A DNA stretch of 5,241 bases from an uncultured Achromobacter sp. (GTDB taxonomy: Bacteria; Pseudomonadota; Gammaproteobacteria; Burkholderiales; Burkholderiaceae_B): the NCBI GenBank assembly GCA_913775005.1, contig CAJYKY010000404.1, positions 1-5,241 of the forward strand. The letters are read 5' to 3'. The notes beneath the pieces are model-generated. The model had not been told where the DNA came from. It saw nothing but the letters and a program-made list of their open reading frames with translations, and searched no databases. Made by a program: the position numbers and the translations under genes. How positions within the stretch are numbered: the first letter of the stretch is position 1; every line of letters begins with the position of its first letter. Below, one piece after another: positions 4,409 through 5,241 of this stretch.

Positions 4409-5241
4409 CTAGGGTTCGATGGTTTCTTTACTGCGCGCCTGTTGATATTGGCGTGGCGACACGCCGAAATGCGCGCGGAAATCGCGCGAGAAATGCGCGC
4501 CGTCTGCAAAACCGCAGTCCAACGCAATCTGCGTGATGCTGCAAGAGTTATTGAGCAACAACCAGCTTCCGTATTCCAGCCGCAATTGCCGTTGAAACGC
4601 CATGGGCGACATGCCGATGGCCAGCCGGAACGCGCGTTCCAACTGACGGCGGCCTACGCCGACATAACGCGCGATGGCATCCAGCGGCGGCGGTTTGTCG
4701 ATGCGTTGTTCGATGTAATGCGCAGCCTGACGCACGCGTAAATCCTGGATGCCGGACAGGTCGGTACGGAAATGCGCCTGCGGCACACGCCCGGGGCGCA
4801 CGCCTTGAAGCATCATGTGCCGCATCGCCTGTTGCGCCTTGTCGCGCCCGCAATGCCGCGCCACCAGATACAAGGCCAGATCGATGGCGGCCGTGGAACC
4901 GGCGCAGGAAATCAGGTCGCCTTCGTCGACAAACAGCCGGTCAACCACCGCGCGCGTCTGCGGAAAGCGTTCACGAAACGCGTCCAGCACATTCCAATGC
5001 ACGCACACCGTGCGCGGGCCGATGACATCCGCTTGCGCCAGCGCGAACGTGCCGGTGCAAATGCCCAGCAAGCGCACGCGTTGCGCGGCCGCCAGACGCA
5101 GCCAGTCGCGCAGCGCTTCGGGCATACGGCCGCTGATGTAGTCGTTACCGCCGCAGACCGCCACGTAATCAAACACGGACGGGTCTTCGGGCAAGCGGTC
5201 GGCCACGTCGATGGTCAGGCCCGCGCTGGAGCAGCACGGCT
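4409..5241 (-). CDS. AraC-family transcriptional regulator with DJ-1/GATase1-like N-terminal domain, partial (5' end beyond right edge)
   Basis: The window holds the last 276 codons; the frame stays open to the right edge, so an internal GTG at 5206 is not the start. The visible N-terminal part belongs to the DJ-1/PfpI class I GATase-like fold: FDYVAVCGGNDY, then the elbow LLGICTGTFALAQADVIG, then VCVHW and DLISCAGSTAAIDLALYLVAR. The elbow keeps its Cys, and the VHW His is present. The C-terminal 100 or so residues carry two AraC helix-turn-helix motifs: LDAIARYVGVGRRQLERAF and SITQIALDCGFADGAHFSRD, ending in FGVSPRQYQQAR. Full-length relatives (GlxA/FtrA and the GbdR/CdhR/SouR group) are about 310-340 residues and regulate catabolic or detoxification genes in response to small metabolites; the effector here is unknown. 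The gene lies 62 bases upstream of the transferase on the same strand, so that gene is a likely target or operon partner. Confidence 0.9.
   Translation of the reverse strand, partial: PCCSSAGLTIDVADRLPEDPSVFDYVAVCGGNDYISGRMPEALRDWLRLAAAQRVRLLGICTGTFALAQADVIGPRTVCVHWNVLDAFRERFPQTRAVVDRLFVDEGDLISCAGSTAAIDLALYLVARHCGRDKAQQAMRHMMLQGVRPGRVPQAHFRTDLSGIQDLRVRQAAHYIEQRIDKPPPLDAIARYVGVGRRQLERAFRLAIGMSPMAFQRQLRLEYGSWLLLNNSCSITQIALDCGFADGAHFSRDFRAHFGVSPRQYQQARSKETIEP

Noticed and set aside
3956..4741. 261-codon plus-strand open frame across the GST and AraC genes
   Set aside because: Antisense shadow of two well-supported genes; Arg/Ala-rich with no recognisable domain, and it spans their intergenic gap.

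Overview
The window looks like an ordinary chromosomal segment from a high-GC beta-proteobacterium, most likely Alcaligenaceae (Achromobacter or Bordetella type). The coding DNA is GC-rich, and the gene types suit that group: a soluble PAS-type chemoreceptor, an AraC regulator with a DJ-1/GATase1-like domain, a glutathione S-transferase, a small DUF1653 protein and a stand-alone DEDDh exonuclease. The taxonomic guess is inference from composition and protein style; no rRNA or marker gene is present. I see no tRNA, rRNA, CRISPR array, insertion sequence or phage gene.

Layout, left to right. (1) A partial membrane-protein gene on the minus strand runs off the left edge (1-437). (2) Divergent from it is a 96-residue antibiotic-biosynthesis-monooxygenase-like (ABM) protein on the plus strand (521-811), the only plus-strand gene. 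(3) Convergent with that is a minus-strand pair with a 4-base gap: a DUF1653 protein (1528-1752) followed by a DEDDh 3'-5' exonuclease (867-1523). (4) A 494-residue cytoplasmic methyl-accepting chemotaxis protein with two near-duplicate PAS domains lies on the minus strand (1857-3341). (5) A 294-base intergenic region (3342-3635) has a core of about one third GC. It holds the probable chemoreceptor promoter and an intrinsic terminator made of nested palindromes behind the next gene. (6) A glutathione S-transferase (3636-4346, minus) lies 62 bases downstream of (7) a 5'-truncated AraC-family regulator (4409 to the right edge, minus).

How the genes may work together. The regulator and the transferase are probably co-transcribed or functionally linked; an 8-bp inverted repeat in their gap overlaps the transferase ribosome binding site. 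The DUF1653 and exonuclease genes are spaced like a translationally coupled pair. The chemoreceptor is an orphan, with no che genes beside it. Its extreme C-terminus (EYVRY) fits the relaxed aromatic pattern of CheR-tethering pentapeptides.

I found no convincing new multi-gene system. The points most worth a second look are the chemoreceptor's duplicated PAS pair and tail, the inverted repeat over the transferase ribosome binding site, and the palindromic terminator in the AT-rich island.
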